From a virus: DNA of 47,638 bases. The notes under the pieces were generated by a model. The model was not told the origin of the DNA and ran no database searches. It saw only the letters and a list, made by a program, of their open reading frames with translations. Positions 23,789 to 32,464 of this stretch are shown in pieces. The position numbers and the translations under genes were made by a program. The stretch lies in the IMG/VR virus record IMGVR_UViG_3300048833_000710, positions 1 to 47,638 of that record; one strand, 5' to 3'. The first letter of the stretch is position 1, and each line of letters begins with the position of its first letter.

Positions 23789-24018
23789 CGCGATGCGGGA
23801 CGATCATTTATCCTCACTCTGCTGCGATTTCGGCTTTGGCCGACTTGAGTAAGCCAGCGGCTACTCTGACCTGAGGTCTTGTCCTGCAGGTTTCGCGGTC
23901 CGGCATGCGGAGCCACGGATCACCGGGCCTCGCGCGAGCAGGAGCTTCCAGCCGGGGAGCGTCCGTTACGGGCGTCGCGCATTCGCTTCTCACGAAGTCG
24001 AATGAAAGGACCCGTGTC

Positions 24019-24348
24019 ATGGGATCTGTTAAACGTATCCGTCAGAGGAAGATGATGGCCCAAGGTGGCCGCTGCTACTATTGCGGCCTGCCGATGTGGG
24101 ACGATGCTGCTGAAGCCGCATCTTCTCAACGAAACTACCAAACGAGGCGGACCCCAAAGGCGCTACGCTGCACCGCCGAGCATCTACACGCCCGCTCCGA
24201 CGGTGGTCGCGACACGGATGAGAACATCGTTGCGGCCTGCTGGTACTGCAATAGCCAGCGCCATAAGCGGAAGTGCCCGCCCTCGCCCGAAGAGCATCGC
24301 GTGTATGTCCAGAAGCGCATGGCAGCCGGAAAGTGGCTGCTGGCGTAG
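24019..24348 (+). CDS. HNH endonuclease
   Basis: This 109-residue protein has the HNH fold: GGRCYYCGLPMW (first CxxC) is followed by CTAEHLHARSDGGRDTDENIVAACWYCN, with the catalytic His-Asn pair and second CxxC, then QRHKRK. In many tailed phages an HNH protein next to the terminase nicks DNA during packaging. Here two minus-strand genes separate it from the terminase. The ATG at 24019 has AAAGGA 8 bases upstream. The 230 bases before it (23789-24018) show no supported gene. Confidence 0.85.
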   Translation: MGSVKRIRQRKMMAQGGRCYYCGLPMWDDAAEAASSQRNYQTRRTPKALRCTAEHLHARSDGGRDTDENIVAACWYCNSQRHKRKCPPSPEEHRVYVQKRMAAGKWLLA

Positions 24349-24400
24349 GTGTCATTGGTCGGTCTCACAGCTACACTGACGAGGCCATCGTGGATACAGG

Positions 24401-24423
24401 CCGCCGCCCGGTCTGGGCGGCGG
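24401..24423. terminator. GC hairpin between convergent genes
   Basis: CCGCCGCCC-GGTCT-GGGCGGCGG is a perfect 9-base stem between the HNH gene and the end of the minus-strand DUF3489 gene. No T-run follows on either side, but the position between converging genes suggests a shared transcript end. Confidence 0.45.
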
Positions 24424-24444
24424 AGTAGCGTTTCCGGCGTTGGG

Positions 24445-25017
24445 TCAGGCGGCGGGAAGCCTGTAGACCCGCCCGCGCCCCTCGACCTTCTCCGAGGTCA
24501 CCTCGAGCCCGAGCTTCTTCTTCAGAGCACCGGCCATCGCGCCGCGCACCGTGTGCGACTGCCAGCCCGTGGCGGCGGTGATCTCCTCGATGGTCGCGCC
24601 TTCTGGCGCGCGCAGCATGGCGATCAGCGTGGCCTGCTTGGTGCCCTCGCGCGGCGTGCGCGCCTTGGACGCGGCGTCTGGTTCGCTCGGGGTCTCGGGT
24701 GCGGGCCCTTCGGTCGGCGCGTCCGTCTCGCCCACGGGCGCGGTGTTTGCGTCCTCAGGCTCGATGCCGATGGCGGCAAGGCCTGCGTCGGTGGCAACCA
24801 GCGTGGTGCCGTGGCCGTCGCCGGTTTCGCGCCACATGGGTTCGCCCTTGCGCAGGTTGGCGTCGACTTCTTCGAGGTAGCCCTTGGCAATCATCGCGCC
24901 GACCACCTTGGCGGCGGCACCGCCGCGCAGGCTCTCGGGCAGCGGCAGGGCGATGCGCTCGGGCCGCTGAGCGGCGGCGCTCAGGATCATGGCTTGAGTG
25001 TCGGAAAGCTGGGTCAT
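24445..25017 (-). CDS. DUF3489 protein
   Basis: This 190-residue protein has an N-terminal winged-helix-like half (QLSDTQAMILSAAAQRPERIALPLPESLRGGAAAKVVGAMIAKGYLEEV), a low-complexity Pro/Glu/Thr linker (about 85-125), and the DUF3489 domain (KQATLIAMLRAPEGATIEEITAATGWQSHTVRGAMAGALKKKLG). The last is a second helix-turn-helix. It is probably a DNA-binding regulator. It is transcribed against the phage genes together with the 74-residue gene upstream, so it may be expressed in the lysogen. A hairpin (25068-25086) lies between the two genes. Confidence 0.82.
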   Translation of the reverse strand: MTQLSDTQAMILSAAAQRPERIALPLPESLRGGAAAKVVGAMIAKGYLEEVDANLRKGEPMWRETGDGHGTTLVATDAGLAAIGIEPEDANTAPVGETDAPTEGPAPETPSEPDAASKARTPREGTKQATLIAMLRAPEGATIEEITAATGWQSHTVRGAMAGALKKKLGLEVTSEKVEGRGRVYRLPAA

Positions 25018-25105
25018 CGTCGTCTCCGTGTCGGGGCGCGCGGGATGCGGGCCCTTCTACGAGGCCAAGCCCCGCTGGGCGGGGCTGGCGCGATGGTCGG
25101 GTTGA

Positions 25106-25330
25106 TTACTCGGCGTGCTCGCCCTCGCCGAAAAGGAAATCGGTGATCTTCTGGAGGTCGCTGGCGACGCTGCTGATCGAGCCGACGCTGCCCCAATTGA
25201 CCGCTTCCGGATCGAAGTTGAAATGGTCGTCGCTGAGCGCCTGAAGTCGGGCGAGCAGCGCGTCGATCTCGGCCTTCTTGCCGATGAAGGCGTCGAGGGC
25301 TTTGGTGTTGTCGGTCGCGCGGCGGGTCAT
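25106..25330 (-). CDS. small helical protein, unknown
   Basis: The protein has 74 residues: a Lys/Leu helix (KALDAFIGKKAEIDALLARLQALSDDHFNF) followed by NWGSVGSISSVASDLQKITDFLFGEG. It is not assigned to a named family. I associate it with DUF3489 genes in related prophages. It is first in a minus-strand pair and its start faces the terminase gene across a 111-base region with two palindromes. It may be the product that reads those sites or a partner of the DUF3489 protein. Confidence 0.65.
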   Translation of the reverse strand: MTRRATDNTKALDAFIGKKAEIDALLARLQALSDDHFNFDPEAVNWGSVGSISSVASDLQKITDFLFGEGEHAE

Positions 25331-25356
25331 CTTGGTGGCTCCTTGGTGAGTTGCAT

Positions 25357-25411
25357 CGTCCTTCTGAAAGGACGTTCGCTCTGTCCGCGATGCTTATCAA
25401 CTCGATAAGCA
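25357..25411. promoter_or_regulatory. two palindromes in the divergent region before the terminase genes
   Basis: CGTCCTT-CTGA-AAGGACG (25357-25374) and TGCTTATC-AACTC-GATAAGCA (25391-25411) are both perfect. They lie between a minus-strand regulatory gene pair and the late operon. The second has the size and spacing of a dimeric repressor operator. AT content is locally raised. It probably contains the late promoter. Confidence 0.5.
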
Positions 25412-25441
25412 CATGAATCGGAATGATAATCGGAGCCGCCA

Positions 25442-26002
25442 ATGCAGGGCATGAGCGAGCGCCAGTACGCCGCGCATGTCGGCCTGTCGCGGGGCGCGAT
25501 CCAGAAGGCGAAGACGGCCGAAAGGCTTGTGCTGTTCGCGGATGGCAGCATCGATGCCAAGGCCAGCGATGTGCGCCGGGCGGAAACGACCGATCCGTCG
25601 AAGACCCGGAAGCCGCCCGAACAGAAGATGAAGCCGGTTCCCGAGGCCGCCGTCGCTGCCGTGGGTGACACGCTGCGCGAACAGGGTCTGGCGGTGCCTG
25701 CGGTCGGTGGCAGCACAACGTACCTTCAGGCGAAAACCGCCAACGAGGTTCTCAAGGCGCAGGAGCGGCGCATCCGGCTGCAGAAGCTGAAGGGGGAGTT
25801 GATCGAGCGGGCCCGCGCGCTGTCGCTGGTGTTCCGGCTGGCGCGGGAGGTGCGGGACGCATGGGTAAACTGGCCTGCGCGGTCGTCGGCATTGATGGCT
25901 GCGGAACTCGGCGTGGAACCGGCCGCGATGCAGAAGGCCTTGGAAAGACATGTCCGTGCCCACCTCGAGGAACTTGCCGAGGTCCGGCCCGATTTCCGGT
26001 GA
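25442..26002 (+). CDS. terminase small subunit-like protein
   Basis: In this 186-residue protein, the N-terminal helix-turn-helix (MSERQYAAHVGLSRGAIQKAK) should bind the packaging site. A linker rich in Lys, Glu and Pro and a long helix (KTANEVLKAQERRIRLQKLKGELIERARA) for oligomerisation follow. This is the build of phage small terminase subunits, and it directly precedes and overlaps the large subunit by 53 bases. CGGAG precedes the ATG at 25442; the Met at 25451 is an alternative. Confidence 0.75.
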   Translation: MQGMSERQYAAHVGLSRGAIQKAKTAERLVLFADGSIDAKASDVRRAETTDPSKTRKPPEQKMKPVPEAAVAAVGDTLREQGLAVPAVGGSTTYLQAKTANEVLKAQERRIRLQKLKGELIERARALSLVFRLAREVRDAWVNWPARSSALMAAELGVEPAAMQKALERHVRAHLEELAEVRPDFR

Positions 26003-27956
26003 AGCTGGCGACGACCTGACCGATTTCGACGGCGCGACAGAAATCCTGCGCACCTGGGGTGCGGGGCTGACACCCGATCCGGATCTGACAGTCTCGCAAT
26101 GGGCGGACAAGCATCGGATGCTGTCGGGCCGGGCTTCTGCCGAACCGGGACGGTATCGCACGGCGCGCACGCCTTACATGCGCGAGATCATGGACCGGCT
26201 GTCGCCCGGCGATGTGATGCAGCGCATCGTGTTCATGAAAGCCGCGCAGGTTGGCGCGACCGAGGCGGGCAACAACTGGATCGGCTTTGCCATCCATCAG
26301 GCGCCGGGGCCGATGCTGGCGGTCCAGCCGACAGTGGAACTGGCGAAACGCAACTCGCGACAGCGGATCGACCCGCTGATCGACGAAAGCCCGGATCTTC
26401 GGGAGCGGGTGAAACCGGCCCGGTCTCGCGATGCGGGCAACACCATGCTGTCGAAGGAATTCGCGGGCGGCATCCTGATCATGACGGGGGCGAATTCGGC
26501 GGTCGGGCTGCGCTCGACGCCTGCACGCTACATCTTCCTCGACGAGGTCGATGCCTATCCGGCGTCCGCTGACGAGGAAGGTGACCCCGTCACGCTGGCC
26601 GAGGCGCGGTCGCTGACCTTTGCCCACCGGCGCAAGGTGTTCCTGGTCTCGACGCCGACGATCCGGGGGCTGAGCCGGATCGAGCGCGAATATGAAGCCA
26701 GCGATCAGCGCCGGTTCTTCGTGCCATGCCCCCATTGCGGCCTAGCGCAGTGGCTGAAGTTCGACCGGCTGCGCTGGCAGAAGGGCCGCCCGGAAACTGC
26801 GGAATATCACTGCGAGGGCTGTGATCAGTCCATCGGCGAGCATCACAAGACGGCGATGCTGGAGGCTGGCGAATGGCGCGCGACCGCCACGGCCGCCGAT
26901 CCGACCACGGTCGGGTATCACCTCTCGGCGCTGTACTCGCCAATCGGCTGGTTGAGTTGGGAGCGGATCGTGCGGTCATGGGAAGCGGCCCAAGGGTCCG
27001 ACGAGGCAATCAAGGCGTTCCGCAACACGATCCTTGGCGAAACCTGGGTCGAGACGGGCGAAGCCCCTGACTGGCAAAGGCTCTACGACCGGCGTGAGCG
27101 CTGGAAATCCGGCACGGTGCCAACGGGCGGGCTGTTCCTGACCGCCGGGGCCGACGTGCAAAAGGACCGGATCGAGGTCGATATCTGGGCGTGGGGTCGC
27201 GGGCTGGAAAGCTGGCTGGTCGATCACGTGGTGATCGAGGGCGGGCCGGACCGGCATGACGCTTGGTCGGAACTGACCGCTTTGCTGGACCGGTCCTGGC
27301 CGCACGAACGTGGCGCGCATCTTCGGATTGCGCGGCTTGCCATCGACACCGGCTACGAGGCCCCGGCGGTCTATTCCTGGTCCCGGGCGCAAGGGTTTGG
27401 GCAGGTGTCGCCGGTCAAGGGTGTGGAGGGGTTCAACCGCTCCAGCCCGGTGTCGGGGCCGACCTTCGTCGACGCGACCGAGGGTGGGAAACGCCTGCGG
27501 CGTGGCGCGCGGCTCTGGACCGTGGCGGTCTCAACCTTCAAGGCCGAGACCTATCGCTTCCTGCGGCTGGAACGGCCGACCGAAGAGGACACGGCTGAGG
27601 GGGCGGCGTTCCCGCCCGGTTCGGTGCATCTGCCGCATTGGGTCGAGAACGAATGGCTGAAGCAGTTCGTGGCCGAGCAGCTGGTGACGGTGCGCACCAA
27701 GCGCGGCTTTGCCCGGCTTGAATGGCAGAAGCTGCGCGAACGCAACGAAGCGCTGGATTGCCGGGTCTACGCCCGCGCCGCCGCCTGGATTGCGGGCGCG
27801 GATCGCTGGACCGACGAGAGATGGCGCGATATCGAGGATCAACTCGGGGTGGCGCCAACTGAAATGGATGGCGCGGGGCGGGTCAACCGGCCGCAAGCCG
27901 CACCTCAGGGAAAACGGCAGTCGGACTGGCTTGGCCGACGCGGAGGATGGTTCTGA
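25950..27956 (+). CDS. terminase large subunit (lambda gpA family)
   Basis: This 668-residue packaging motor and endonuclease has a Walker A-like KAAQVGATE near 95-103 and Walker B YIFLDEVDAY near 192-201. A zinc pair follows (PCPHCG near 259, HCEGCD near 287), and the nuclease domain starts with TAGADVQKDRIEVDIWAWG. This is the GpA order. It cuts concatemers and pumps DNA into the prohead. It overlaps the small subunit gene and ends 2 bases before the connector gene. Confidence 0.93.
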   Translation: MSVPTSRNLPRSGPISGEAGDDLTDFDGATEILRTWGAGLTPDPDLTVSQWADKHRMLSGRASAEPGRYRTARTPYMREIMDRLSPGDVMQRIVFMKAAQVGATEAGNNWIGFAIHQAPGPMLAVQPTVELAKRNSRQRIDPLIDESPDLRERVKPARSRDAGNTMLSKEFAGGILIMTGANSAVGLRSTPARYIFLDEVDAYPASADEEGDPVTLAEARSLTFAHRRKVFLVSTPTIRGLSRIEREYEASDQRRFFVPCPHCGLAQWLKFDRLRWQKGRPETAEYHCEGCDQSIGEHHKTAMLEAGEWRATATAADPTTVGYHLSALYSPIGWLSWERIVRSWEAAQGSDEAIKAFRNTILGETWVETGEAPDWQRLYDRRERWKSGTVPTGGLFLTAGADVQKDRIEVDIWAWGRGLESWLVDHVVIEGGPDRHDAWSELTALLDRSWPHERGAHLRIARLAIDTGYEAPAVYSWSRAQGFGQVSPVKGVEGFNRSSPVSGPTFVDATEGGKRLRRGARLWTVAVSTFKAETYRFLRLERPTEEDTAEGAAFPPGSVHLPHWVENEWLKQFVAEQLVTVRTKRGFARLEWQKLRERNEALDCRVYARAAAWIAGADRWTDERWRDIEDQLGVAPTEMDGAGRVNRPQAAPQGKRQSDWLGRRGGWF

Positions 27957-27958
27957 AC

Positions 27959-28168
27959 ATGACGGACTGGACGCAAACGGAGTTGGCGGCCCTGCGCCGG
28001 GCCTATGCCAGCGGCACGACCCGGGTCAGCTATGATGGAAAATCTGTCGACTATGGCTCGGCCGAGGATCTGCTGGGCCGCATCCGCACCATCGAACGCG
28101 CCATTGCAGCGACGACTCGACCCCTGCCGATTGCCGGGTTGGCGGGCTTCTCCCGTGGGGATCGCTGA
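27959..28168 (+). CDS. gpW-like head-tail connector protein
   Basis: The protein has 69 residues: TDWTQTELAALRRAYASGTTRVSYDGKSVDYGSAEDLLGRIRTIERAI, the gpW pattern of two helices around a short beta hairpin (VSYDGKSVDYGS). In lambda, gpW fills the portal opening so that tails can attach. The start at 27959 is chosen because GGAGG lies too close to the other Met at 27947. Its stop overlaps the portal start (TGATG). Confidence 0.85.
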   Translation: MTDWTQTELAALRRAYASGTTRVSYDGKSVDYGSAEDLLGRIRTIERAIAATTRPLPIAGLAGFSRGDR

Positions 28169-29700
28169 TGCCCGCGAACTGGATGGACCATGCCATCGCC
28201 TCCGTCGCCCCGCGCATGGCGGCGCGGCGCGTGCTGGCGCGGCAGGCCTTCGAAACCCTGACGCGCGGCTATGACGGCGCGACCAAGGGGCGGCGCACGG
28301 ATGGCTGGCGCGCGCCGGGATCCTCGGCCGACACCGAAATCGGCGTAGCCGGGGCGCTCTTGCGTGACCGGATGCGCGATCTGGTCCGCAACAACCCGCA
28401 CGCGGCCAAGGCCGTGGCGGTGCTGGTGAACAACATCGTCGGTTCGGGCATCATGCCCCGTGCGGCCAGCGGCGACGACAAGCTGGACCGGAAGGTCGAC
28501 GCCCTGTTCGAGCGCTGGACGGCGGATTGCGATGCTGACGGCCAGCTGGATTTCTACGGGCTGCAGACGCTGATTTGCCGCGAGATGGTCGAGGCGGGCG
28601 AAGTGCTGGTGCGCCGCCGTCTGCGGCGGGCCAGCGATGGTCTGGCTGTGCCGCTGCAATTGCAGGTGCTGGAGGCGGACTTCCTCGACGCCACCAAGTC
28701 CAGCAATGTCGGCGCGGGCCGCATCGTGCAAGGCATCGAATTCGACCCGGTCGGCAAGCGCCGCGCCTATTGGCTGCACCCGGAACATCCCGGCGATGCC
28801 CATGGTGCCTTGCGCGGTGGTCTGGACAGCCGCCCGGTTCCTGCGACCGAGATCGCCCATGTCTATGAAAAGCAACGCACGCAGGCGCGCGGCGTGCCTT
28901 GGGGCGCGCCGGTGATCCGAAGTTTGCGCGACCTCGACGACTATGAAGTGGCCGAACTGGTCCGCAAGAAGACCGAGGCCTGTGTCACCGCCATCGTCTT
29001 TGGCGATGACGAATCCCAGCAGGGCATCGCGCCCACCGTGGTGGATGCCGATGGCAACCGGGTCGAGCAGTTCGAACCGGGGCTGATCGCCTATGCACGC
29101 GGCGGCAAGGACATCCGCTTCAACCAGCCGTCCGCCACCGGTGGCTATAGCGAATACAAGCGGGCCAGCCTTCACACGATCTCGGCCGGGTTCCGGGTGC
29201 CTTACGAATTGCTGACCGGGGACCTGTCCCAGGTCAATTATTCCTCGATCCGGGCCGGGCTCGTCGAGTTCCGCCGCCAGATCGACGCCGTGCAATGGCA
29301 GCTGTTCATCCCGATGTTCTGCGCCCCGGTCTGGCGCTGGTTCACCGAAACAGCATGGGCGGCGGGCCAGATCCCGACACCTGACGTGCCGGTCGAATGG
29401 TCGCCGCCGAAGTTCGAAGCGGTCGATCCGCAGAAGGACGCGATGGCAAACCTGCTGTCGATCCGGTCGGGCACCATGACGCTGGCCGAAGTCATCGCCC
29501 GACAGGGCCGCAACCCCGACGCTGTGCTGGCCGAGATCGCCGCGACCAACGCCAAGCTGGATGCCCTCGGCCTCGTCCTCGACAGCGATCCGCGCCGTGT
29601 CACGAAAACCGGCAGTGCCCAGACCAGCGACCCCGCTAGCGATCCGGCCGCCGATCCGACAAACGACCCGGCGCAACCCAACGCCGCCCAACAGGACTGA
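28168..29700 (+). CDS. portal protein (lambda gpB family)
   Basis: This 510-residue protein carries lambda-type portal signatures: NNPHAAKAVAVLVNNIVGSGI near 71-91, RQIDAVQWQLFIPMFCAPVWRWF near 370, and the Asp/Pro/Ala-rich C-terminal tail. It forms the dodecameric channel at one head vertex through which DNA enters and leaves. It fits between the connector and the protease-capsid gene. Confidence 0.93.
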   Translation: MPANWMDHAIASVAPRMAARRVLARQAFETLTRGYDGATKGRRTDGWRAPGSSADTEIGVAGALLRDRMRDLVRNNPHAAKAVAVLVNNIVGSGIMPRAASGDDKLDRKVDALFERWTADCDADGQLDFYGLQTLICREMVEAGEVLVRRRLRRASDGLAVPLQLQVLEADFLDATKSSNVGAGRIVQGIEFDPVGKRRAYWLHPEHPGDAHGALRGGLDSRPVPATEIAHVYEKQRTQARGVPWGAPVIRSLRDLDDYEVAELVRKKTEACVTAIVFGDDESQQGIAPTVVDADGNRVEQFEPGLIAYARGGKDIRFNQPSATGGYSEYKRASLHTISAGFRVPYELLTGDLSQVNYSSIRAGLVEFRRQIDAVQWQLFIPMFCAPVWRWFTETAWAAGQIPTPDVPVEWSPPKFEAVDPQKDAMANLLSIRSGTMTLAEVIARQGRNPDAVLAEIAATNAKLDALGLVLDSDPRRVTKTGSAQTSDPASDPAADPTNDPAQPNAAQQD

Positions 29701-29704
29701 CCCC

Positions 29705-31738
29705 ATGGACACGATGATCGAACTGCCGGCCATGCGCCGGACGGCGGAGCTTGCGCCGAACACGGCCGATGCGCAGGCCCGCACCGTCGAAGTGGTCTGG
29801 TCGGCTGGGGCCCGCGTCCGCCGCGCCAGCTTCTTCGGCGAGCCTTACGACGAGGAACTGAGCCTCGACCCCGCGCATGTCCGGCTGGAACGGCTGAACG
29901 CGGGCGCGCCATTCCTGAAAGTGCATGAGTTGGGGGCGCTGGACGCCGTCATCGGCTCTGTCGTTCCCGGTTCGGCCCGCCTTGAAAACGGCCGGGGCAT
30001 CGCGCTGGTCCGGATCAGCGAACGCGATGATGTCGAGCCGATCTGGCGCGACATTCAGGCCGGGCACATCCGTGCAGTCTCCATCGGCTACCAGGTCCAC
30101 CGCTTCGAAGTTTCCAAACCCGATGGCGGCCGCGAGTTGTGGCGCGCCGTCGACTGGACACCCTTCGAGGTCTCCGCCGTGCCGGTCGGGGCCGACCCCG
30201 CCGCCGGTTTCCGCGCCCAGCAATCCCTTCACGACTGCGTCCTTCATCGCCGGGACGCTTCCAACACCCGACAAGGAGCATCCCCGATGACCGAACAGAC
30301 CCAGACCCCGGCCGCAGCGGCCGCCGAACCCCATGCGACCGAGGAGACCCAGATGACCGACCCCACCAATCCCGCGGCCGGACCGCAGGCGCGCGCGGTC
30401 GAAACGCGGGCGCTGCCGCAGGCCGCGCAAACGACTCCGCCCGACACCGAAGCCATCGCTACCCGAGCCCGTGAGGGTGAACGCGACCGCGTCTCCACCA
30501 TTTATGATCTGGCAGGTCGCCTGAACCTCGAACGCGGGTTTGCCGACGATCTGGTGAAGCGCGGCGTCACCGTCGACGAATCCCGCCGCCTGATCCTCGA
30601 CCAGGTCGCCGCCAGGTCGGATGAGACCCGGACGTTCCCGCATGTCTCGATCCCGCTCGGCGGCCGGGATGAACGCGTGACCCGCCGCGACGCCGTGGCC
30701 AATGCGCTGTTGCACCGCTACAGCCCGACGCTGTTCCAGCTGGACGACTCTGCCCGCCAATACCGCGGCATGTCGCTTCTGGAACTGGCCCGCGAAAGCC
30801 TGACCAATGCCGGGGTCAACACGCGCGGCCTGTCGCGCGACGAGGTGGCGACGCGCTCGCTGCATTCCACCTCCGACTTCCCCGAAATCCTGTCCGCCGT
30901 CACCAACAAGACGCTGCGCCAGGCCTACGAGACTTATCCCCGCACCTTCATGCTGTTCTGCCGCCAGGTGCTCGCCACCGACTTCAAGGCGATGAACCGG
31001 GTGCAACTGGGCGAAGCACCGCAACTGTTGGAAGTGGGCGAAAGCGGCGAGTTCAAGCGCGGCACGCTCGGCGAGAGCAAGGAAAGCTACAAGGTCAAGA
31101 CCTATGGCCGGGTGGTCGCGATCACGCGCCAGACCTTGATCAACGACGATCTGGATGCCTTCACCCGGATCCCGGCGATGTATGGCAATTCCATCGCCCA
31201 GCTGGAAAGCGACGTGGTCTGGGGCATCATCACCGCCAACCCGGCGATGGCCGACGGCAACGCGCTGTTCCACACCACCCACAAGAACCTGGCTGGGACC
31301 GGCACGGCGCTGGCGGTGGATGCGGTGGGGGCGGCGCGCGCCGCGATGGCGCTGCAGACCGGCTTTGACAAGAAGACGGTCCTGAACATTCGCCCCGCCT
31401 TCCTGATCGTGCCGGCAGCCCTTGAATTGAAGGCCGAACAGTTGGTGGCGCAAAACCTCGTGCCCGCCGACAGCACCAAGGTCGTGCCGCAATCGATCCG
31501 TACCCTCAGCCCGATCAGCGAGCCCCGACTTGATGCCGCAAGCGCCACCGCCTGGTATCTTGCAGCTTCCCCCAACCAGATCGACACCATCGAGTATGCC
31601 TATCTGGAGGGTCAGCAGGGTGCCTATATCGAGACCCGCAACGGCTTTGACGTCGATGGGGTGGAGATCAAGTGCCGCCTCGACTTCGGCGCCAAAGCCA
31701 TCGACTGGCGCGGCCTCTACAAGAACCCGGGCGCGTAA
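29705..31738 (+). CDS. prohead protease-major capsid fusion protein
   Basis: The first 190 residues of this 677-residue protein are a serine-type prohead protease: FLKVHELGALDAVIGSV carries the likely catalytic His, and AGHIRAVSIGYQVHRFE carries the Ser. A scaffold-like low-complexity linker (about 195-300) follows. From about 310 comes a capsid domain (NALFHTTHKNLAGTGTAL, ETRNGFDVDGVEIKCRLDFGAKAIDW). Protease, scaffold and shell are thus made as one chain and probably cleaved during maturation. The start is ATG at 29705, 4 bases after the portal stop. Confidence 0.9.
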   Translation: MDTMIELPAMRRTAELAPNTADAQARTVEVVWSAGARVRRASFFGEPYDEELSLDPAHVRLERLNAGAPFLKVHELGALDAVIGSVVPGSARLENGRGIALVRISERDDVEPIWRDIQAGHIRAVSIGYQVHRFEVSKPDGGRELWRAVDWTPFEVSAVPVGADPAAGFRAQQSLHDCVLHRRDASNTRQGASPMTEQTQTPAAAAAEPHATEETQMTDPTNPAAGPQARAVETRALPQAAQTTPPDTEAIATRAREGERDRVSTIYDLAGRLNLERGFADDLVKRGVTVDESRRLILDQVAARSDETRTFPHVSIPLGGRDERVTRRDAVANALLHRYSPTLFQLDDSARQYRGMSLLELARESLTNAGVNTRGLSRDEVATRSLHSTSDFPEILSAVTNKTLRQAYETYPRTFMLFCRQVLATDFKAMNRVQLGEAPQLLEVGESGEFKRGTLGESKESYKVKTYGRVVAITRQTLINDDLDAFTRIPAMYGNSIAQLESDVVWGIITANPAMADGNALFHTTHKNLAGTGTALAVDAVGAARAAMALQTGFDKKTVLNIRPAFLIVPAALELKAEQLVAQNLVPADSTKVVPQSIRTLSPISEPRLDAASATAWYLAASPNQIDTIEYAYLEGQQGAYIETRNGFDVDGVEIKCRLDFGAKAIDWRGLYKNPGA

Positions 31739-31812
31739 CGCCCCTATCCTGAACCCTGACACGCGGGCAGTCCTGACGGGCCGCCCTTCGTCTTTCCACA
31801 AGGATCCCCACC

Positions 31813-32148
31813 ATGAAAAACTACGTCCAGCCCGGCAATATCATCACCCTGACCGCGCCCTATGCCGTAGCATCAGGCGATGGCCTCCTCGTCGGTGCCA
31901 TCTTCGGCGTCGCTTCTGGCACCGCCGCCCTTGGCGAAGCGGTCGAGACCGCAGTCGAGGGCGTCTACGATCTGAAGAAGGTCGCCTCGCAGGCATGGGC
32001 TGCTGGCGACAAGATCTACTGGGACAACACGGCGAAGAACACGACCAAGACCCTGACCTCGAACACGCTGATCGGCGTGGCGACTGAGGCTGTCGCAGGC
32101 GGGGCCACCGACCTGATCGGCCGGGTGCGACTGAACGGCGCGTTCTGA
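31813..32148 (+). CDS. DUF2190 head decoration-like protein
   Basis: This 111-residue protein matches DUF2190: MKNYVQPGNIITLTAPYAVASGDGLLVG, DLKKVASQAWAAGDKIYWDN and IGVATEAVAGG. These small beta proteins often stabilise the capsid surface. It follows the capsid gene after 74 bases and overlaps the next gene by one base. AAGGAT is upstream of the ATG. Confidence 0.83.
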   Translation: MKNYVQPGNIITLTAPYAVASGDGLLVGAIFGVASGTAALGEAVETAVEGVYDLKKVASQAWAAGDKIYWDNTAKNTTKTLTSNTLIGVATEAVAGGATDLIGRVRLNGAF

Positions 32149-32459
32149 TGTCTGCCTTCGACGCCGCCGTTGGCGCGATCTTCGCCGACCATAACATGGG
32201 GCGGGATGCGGTCTACACTGCCGACGGCGGCGCGCCGGTGCTGGTGCGCATCGTCGCCCGGCGTGCGGATGCCGTCACCGACTTTGGCGATGCCCGGCTC
32301 TGGTCCGAAACGACGCGCGTCGATCTGCGCGCGGCCGAGGTGCCGAACCCGCGCCCCGGTGACCGAGTAGAGATCCACGGCGAGGTATTTCTCATTCAGG
32401 GCGAGCCTGTCCGTGATCGCGAACGGCTGGTCTGGACCGTCGATCTGCGCCCGGCGTGA
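32148..32459 (+). CDS. head-tail joining protein (gpFII-like)
   Basis: This 103-residue beta-rich protein (MSAFDAAVGAIFADHNMGRDAVYT; NPRPGDRVEIHGEVFLIQGEPVRDRERLVWTVDL) is of the gpFII/head-tail connector type. It would cap the connector and receive the tail. The ATG overlaps the previous stop. Its size and place between decoration protein and tail completion fit. Confidence 0.75.
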   Translation: MSAFDAAVGAIFADHNMGRDAVYTADGGAPVLVRIVARRADAVTDFGDARLWSETTRVDLRAAEVPNPRPGDRVEIHGEVFLIQGEPVRDRERLVWTVDLRPA

Positions 32460-32464
32460 CTGCG

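Noticed and set aside
28051-29784. 577-codon open frame on the minus strand
   Set aside because: Antisense shadow of the portal gene.
29636-31801. 721-codon open frame on the minus strand
   Set aside because: Antisense shadow of the protease-capsid fusion, which is well supported.
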